A DNA stretch of 18,126 nucleotides from the NCBI GenBank assembly GCA_910578215.1, contig CAJTPH010000031.1, forward strand, positions 1 to 18,126, read 5' to 3'. The notes under the pieces are model-generated. The model saw only the letters and a program-made list of their open reading frames with translations, did no database searches and was not told the DNA's origin. This DNA is from an uncultured Acetatifactor sp. (GTDB lineage Bacteria; Bacillota; Clostridia; Lachnospirales; Lachnospiraceae). Made by a program: the position numbers and the translations under genes. Shown piece by piece: positions 14,549 to 18,126 of this stretch; the stretch's first letter is position 1; the number at the start of each line of letters is the position of its first letter.

Positions 14549-15964
14549 ATGGGAACAAACGGGGAGCTTAAGGGAAGCGACGCGGCGGCGCGCGCAAGGG
14601 AGCTGGCGGGTCTCAGCTCTGCTCGGCGCAGCGGGGAGTCTGTGGGAAAAGTAGTTGAAAAGCTGGAAGCGCTTGCCGCGGAATATCCGGATGTGGAGGA
14701 GGTAATCGTTTCGCTGGCACAGGGAATGGTCAACCTGGGCTGCGTGCAGGAGGAGCCGGAAGCGAAAAAAACAGTGGACGGGCTGGAGGCGCTCTGTGAG
14801 GCACATCCTGATATTACCGCTGTGGCGGCATGCTATGCAAGAAGCCTGGTGAACCTGAGCAATATTCAGGGCGAACAGGGGACTCTGGTCACCGTGGACA
14901 GGTTGGAGAAAATTGCCGCGAAATATCCGGATACGGAGCAAATAATCATCCAGCTTGCCGAGGGTCTGTTCAATCTGTGCTTCGAGCAGGAGAGCGGCTC
15001 TGCCCCTGCCACGATCGACAGGCTGGAGGAGCTTGCCGCAGGGCATCCCAGTATTGTGCAGACAGCGGTTCAATATGCAAAAAGCCTGGAGCTTCAGAGC
15101 AGCAGGGTAGAGGAGCAGGAGGCGGCCGGTTTGGTGCGCAGGCTGGAGGAGGCGGCAGGGGCGCATCCTGACGCTGTGGAGATAAAGATCCTGTATGCCG
15201 CAGGGCTGTTCAATCTCACCAATTTGCAGGAAGGGAAGACGCTGTATAAAACGGTCCGCACATTGGCGCAGCTTGCGGAAGAAAGTCCCGATGAGGAGAG
15301 GATATTGGTCTCGTATGCAAGGGGGCTTGCCAGCGTGACCTATGAGGAAGACCTGGAGGCGGTTTTAAAGGCGGTGGCGAAGCTGGGGGAGCTTGCAGAG
15401 GACCAGCCGGATATTATGCCGGTAACGATTGCATATGCTCTGGGCTTGTCTAACCTGAGCTATGACCAGAAGGGCGAGGCGCTGTTTAATACGGTGTACA
15501 TACTGCAGGAGCTGGCGGCAGAAAATCCCGACGATGCGGATGTGGTGACGGCTTTTGCCAGAGGGCTTGCAAATCTGAGCTATGACCAGGAGGAGGAGAA
15601 CGCGCTTAAGACCCTGGGTGTCCTGCAGAGTCTGCTTACCGACAATCCGGATGTTACGGAGGTAGCGGTGCAGTTTGCCAGAGGATTGTGCGGCCTGTGC
15701 TATGATCCGGGTCCCCAGGCGGTAAATGCATTGGCGGTATTGGAAAAGCTGGCCGAGGAATACCCGGAGGAGGAAGAGGTTGTGACTGAGTTTGCCAAAG
15801 GGCTGGTATTGCTGGGGCCTGCCGTGGATGAGCGGTCAGCTGAGGGAATCAGTGCCAGGCTGGAAAGGCTGATTATGGAAAATCCGCATTTGTACCAGGT
15901 GATAGCGGAATTTCTGGAGGAAAACCAGGACGATGAAGACGAAGAAGATGATGATGAAGAATAG
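14549..15964 (+). CDS. Helical-repeat protein, about eleven 40-residue repeats with acidic tail
   Basis: The 471-aa soluble protein has no signal peptide or membrane segment. From residue 31 to about 455 it is made of about eleven repeats of 39-41 residues. The pattern is roughly V-x2-L-x2-L-A-x3-P-D-x3-V-x3-Y-A-x-G-L-x-N-L-x-Y-x-Q-E, that is, two helices per unit. Repeats 7 and 8 are the most alike (both with L-S-Y-D-Q). The last 15-20 residues are almost all Asp and Glu. The form suggests a TPR- or HEAT-like solenoid used as a protein-binding scaffold, but I cannot assign a named family or partner. AAAGGGG lies before the ATG, and the gene has its own promoter and terminator, so it is probably monocistronic. 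Codon use is GC-rich and steady, and the frame is intact. Confidence 0.85.
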   Translation: MGTNGELKGSDAAARARELAGLSSARRSGESVGKVVEKLEALAAEYPDVEEVIVSLAQGMVNLGCVQEEPEAKKTVDGLEALCEAHPDITAVAACYARSLVNLSNIQGEQGTLVTVDRLEKIAAKYPDTEQIIIQLAEGLFNLCFEQESGSAPATIDRLEELAAGHPSIVQTAVQYAKSLELQSSRVEEQEAAGLVRRLEEAAGAHPDAVEIKILYAAGLFNLTNLQEGKTLYKTVRTLAQLAEESPDEERILVSYARGLASVTYEEDLEAVLKAVAKLGELAEDQPDIMPVTIAYALGLSNLSYDQKGEALFNTVYILQELAAENPDDADVVTAFARGLANLSYDQEEENALKTLGVLQSLLTDNPDVTEVAVQFARGLCGLCYDPGPQAVNALAVLEKLAEEYPEEEEVVTEFAKGLVLLGPAVDERSAEGISARLERLIMENPHLYQVIAEFLEENQDDEDEEDDDEE

Positions 15965-16010
15965 GTAAATAAGAATAGAATTACCGGAATAAAATAGCGG
16001 TATATTCAGT

Positions 16011-16040
16011 AAAAAGGGGGCTGTTGACAGTCCCTTTTTT
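16011..16040 (+). terminator. Rho-independent terminator after the helical-repeat gene
   Basis: AAAAAGGG (16011-16018) pairs with CCCTTTTTT (16032-16040), with an inner CTGT-TG-ACAG stem (16021-16030). The A-rich and T-rich arms would let it work in both directions. It lies about 47 bases after the stop codon. Confidence 0.8.
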
Positions 16041-16138
16041 ACATGCAGCTTTTCTAAGTGCGCCCGCATTTGCCTGTGCTATTCCTTTGACTTGGGGTTG
16101 CCTGTGTCTGATATATGCTGATCAAATATGTGAGGTCT

Positions 16139-16178
16139 GACCGTTCGTGCATAATAAGGACCATTCGTGCAAATCTTT
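16139..16178 (+). repeat. Two adjacent 20-bp direct repeats, candidate operator
   Basis: GACCGTTCGTGCATAATAAG (16139-16158) is followed at once by GACCATTCGTGCAAATCTTT (16159-16178). The first 13 bases match except for one position. A 20-bp step is close to two helical turns, so two protein subunits would bind the same DNA face. They lie just upstream of TATGATATGAT (16196-16206), a possible -10 region. Confidence 0.55.
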
Positions 16179-16354
16179 CATGATTATAGAAACAATATGA
16201 TATGATTTCTGCTGACAGCAGGTCGGGCGTCTCCGTCCTCCGTAGGAGATGTCTGCGCTATTGCTGTGGAAATGAAATATCCGGGCGCAGCCGCGGAAAA
16301 CGCAGTGAGCCGGGCGGCGGTATGTACCGGAACAACGGGACGGGAGGACTGAGG
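16179..16354 (+). promoter_or_regulatory. Candidate promoter and long structured leader of the ABC exporter gene
   Basis: TATGAT boxes at 16196-16201 and 16201-16206 could be -10 elements, but the -35 is poor. The remaining roughly 145 bases to the ATG are GC-rich and can fold: CTGCT-GAC-AGCAG (16209-16221) and CTCC-GTA-GGAG (16238-16248) are clear small hairpins. I do not recognise a known riboswitch or T-box core. No coding frame of note was seen between 15965 and 16354 on the plus strand. Confidence 0.35.
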
Positions 16355-18126
16355 ATGAGAGGAAAACAAAAAAAACTGCCGGACAAGGTGAAAAAGGAGA
16401 TGGAAAAGAAAACGGGAAAGGAATCGGGAGGGCAGACCTTTATCACAAAGCATTCGGTTTTTTCCAATGTGCTTTTCTGGATCAGGCATTATCTGAAGCA
16501 TGAGCCTGTGACTATAGCGGCAATGGTTTTAACCATCGTTATGGGACCTGTGTTCAACATGCTGAACCTTTATTTTCCCAAGGTGACCTTAAGCCTGGTG
16601 GAGCAGGACACGGATGTGAAGACCATATTGCTTGTGCTGGGAGGCTATACCCTGCTTTTTTTGGGCGTACATGCTTTGAAGGCGGCAGTCACCAGCGCTG
16701 CCTATTATAAAAAAAATAAGGAGAGGCAGCAGGTTGCGTTCAGGCTTTTCCTCAAAAGCCTGCGGATGAAATATGCCGATGTGGAGTCGGAGGAGGGCAG
16801 GAACCTGTATCAGAAGGCGGTGGATGTCCAGCGTAACGGGGATGGTTCTGCCAGCTCCAGGACCCTTATGGAGATGGAGAACCTGATTGTATCTCTGCTG
16901 ACGTTTGTGCTGTTTTCCACGGTACTTGGCAGCTTAAGTCCGTGGATGGTGGTGATACTTCTGGCGCTTGCGGTGGTCAGCTATCTGCTGCAGCTTCTGA
17001 ATAACAGGTTTGAGAAGAAGTGGATGGATAAACGTGCGGTGTGCTCCAAGCATTACAACTATGTAAAGTCGGTTATGGGCAACCTGGAGGCTGCCAAGGA
17101 TATCCGTATCTTTCATATGGCGGGATGGCTCAAGGACAGAATGCAGTCTGCGCTGGACGACTTAAGAAAGCTGCAGGTGAACCGGATGGTATGGTATTGC
17201 AAGATCGACACGGTAAACGCCCTGCTTGGGCTTGCAAGGGATCTGGGCGCTTATGCCTATCTGCTCTACCGTGCGGTCCAGGGAGGGATATCCGCCAGCG
17301 ACTTCGTGCTTTACTTTTCCGCGATCACACAGTTTTCCAACTTCGTCACAGGTATGGCAGGCTGTCTGGGGAGCCTGCAGAGGGTTTCTCAGGAGACGGA
17401 CTGTGTGAGGGGATATCTCGAGGCGCCGGAGGAGGACTTAAGTACGGGAGAAAGGCATATTTCCGAACTGACAAGACCAATTTCGGTAGAATTCCGGGAC
17501 GTAAGCTTTTCCTATCGGCTGGGGGGTGAAAAAATGCAGATATTCTCCCATTTTAATCTGAAGGTGGAGGCGGGTGAGAAGCTTGCCCTGGTGGGAATAA
17601 ACGGCGCGGGAAAGACTACGCTGGTAAAGCTGATGTGCGGTTTATATGAGCCGGACGAGGGGGCGGTGCTGTTAAACGGCATCGATATGAGGCTGTTTCC
17701 GAAGAAGGAAATATACGGACTGTTTTCCGTGGTATTCCAGGATAATGTGCTTCCCTGGTTTACCGTGCGGGAGGGCATCGTCATGAAGGAGGCGTCGGAG
17801 GTGGACGATAACAGGCTGACCCAGGCGCTGGAGGACGCGGGCCTTGCAGGGATTGTCCGGGAGAAGAACATATCCTACAGCCAGTACATGGGCAAGAGGG
17901 TGACGGAAAAGGGTCTGGAATTTTCCGGCGGGCAGAACCAGAGGCTGTTGCTGGCAAGGGCGCTTTACAAGGACGGGGATATGATGATTCTGGATGAGCC
18001 TACCGCGGCGCTGGACCCTATCGCGGAGGCGGAGGTTTATGAGGCTTATAAGAATTACAGCGAGGGAAAGACGAGTATCTTTATTTCCCACAGGCTTGCC
18101 AGCACGAGCTTTTCCGACAGGATCGT
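16355..18126 (+). CDS. ABC exporter half-transporter, permease fused to ATPase (3' end outside window)
   Basis: The frame runs 590 codons from ATG 16355 to the right edge without a stop; GGGAGG precedes it by 7 bases. A basic N-terminal stretch of about 50 residues is followed by the exporter-type membrane domain (segments near 50-75, 85-105, 165-210 and 285-330). The ATPase domain follows: Walker A G-I-N-G-A-G-K-T-T (414-422), Q-loop V-F-Q-D-N, signature S-G-G-Q-N-Q-R (524-530), Walker B M-M-I-L-D-E-P (543-549) and H-loop I-S-H-R (H579). All catalytic residues are present, so it should be an active exporter in the cytoplasmic membrane. Only a few residues are missing. The substrate is unknown; drugs, lipids or peptides are all possible. 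A second half-transporter gene just beyond the edge is common for this type. Confidence 0.93.
   Translation, partial: MRGKQKKLPDKVKKEMEKKTGKESGGQTFITKHSVFSNVLFWIRHYLKHEPVTIAAMVLTIVMGPVFNMLNLYFPKVTLSLVEQDTDVKTILLVLGGYTLLFLGVHALKAAVTSAAYYKKNKERQQVAFRLFLKSLRMKYADVESEEGRNLYQKAVDVQRNGDGSASSRTLMEMENLIVSLLTFVLFSTVLGSLSPWMVVILLALAVVSYLLQLLNNRFEKKWMDKRAVCSKHYNYVKSVMGNLEAAKDIRIFHMAGWLKDRMQSALDDLRKLQVNRMVWYCKIDTVNALLGLARDLGAYAYLLYRAVQGGISASDFVLYFSAITQFSNFVTGMAGCLGSLQRVSQETDCVRGYLEAPEEDLSTGERHISELTRPISVEFRDVSFSYRLGGEKMQIFSHFNLKVEAGEKLALVGINGAGKTTLVKLMCGLYEPDEGAVLLNGIDMRLFPKKEIYGLFSVVFQDNVLPWFTVREGIVMKEASEVDDNRLTQALEDAGLAGIVREKNISYSQYMGKRVTEKGLEFSGGQNQRLLLARALYKDGDMMILDEPTAALDPIAEAEVYEAYKNYSEGKTSIFISHRLASTSFSDRI

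Noticed and set aside
14423..15166. 247-aa minus-strand frame
   Set aside because: Antisense shadow of the repetitive helical-repeat gene; the repeats create long false frames.
16179..16354. T-box or known riboswitch in the exporter leader
   Set aside because: No T-box GGTGG-ACCGCG core or other riboswitch consensus could be recognised by eye.

Overview
The window looks like chromosome of a gut-type Firmicute, most likely a Lachnospiraceae (Clostridium cluster XIVa) member. This rests on strong AGGAGG-type ribosome binding sites, sigma-A-like promoters with extended -10 boxes, a gap-pgk-tpiA glycolytic series of clostridial type, and mixed GC content. No search could be run, so family names come from motifs read in the translations.

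Layout. (1) 1-731, minus strand: a PHP-type histidinol-phosphatase (HisJ family) that runs off the left edge. (2) 1050-7105, plus strand: two very large AT-richer genes, a P-loop ATPase of about 1106 aa and an 898-aa protein with every catalytic motif of an adenosine deaminase split over a long insert. This pairing is the signature of the RADAR antiphage system (rdrA-rdrB) and is the most notable content here. (3) 7330-11256: glycolytic genes gap, pgk and tpiA. The spacers between them are unusual: a 19-bp tandem repeat array before pgk, and two copies of a 71-bp palindromic repeat that share 20 bp with the pgk 3' end, followed by a small membrane-protein ORF abutting tpiA. (4) 11387-11969: a Phd/YefM antitoxin and RelE/ParE toxin operon with its own promoter and terminator. 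(5) 12061-13833: an unrecognised ORF, an AraC regulator with a GyrI-like ligand domain, and an unknown cysteine-containing protein. (6) 13872-15964: a CmpB-type membrane protein and a protein made of about eleven 40-residue helical repeats. (7) 16355 to the right edge: an ABC exporter half-transporter with fused ATPase, preceded by a long leader and a pair of 20-bp direct repeats.

How it fits together. GAPDH, phosphoglycerate kinase and triosephosphate isomerase are core glycolysis. The RADAR pair sits immediately upstream of gap, diverges from the hisJ-like gene, and has no visible mobilisation gene or terminator of its own. The toxin-antitoxin module and the AraC block follow tpiA and look like accessory DNA. 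The window therefore mixes core metabolism with acquired defence or addiction cargo.
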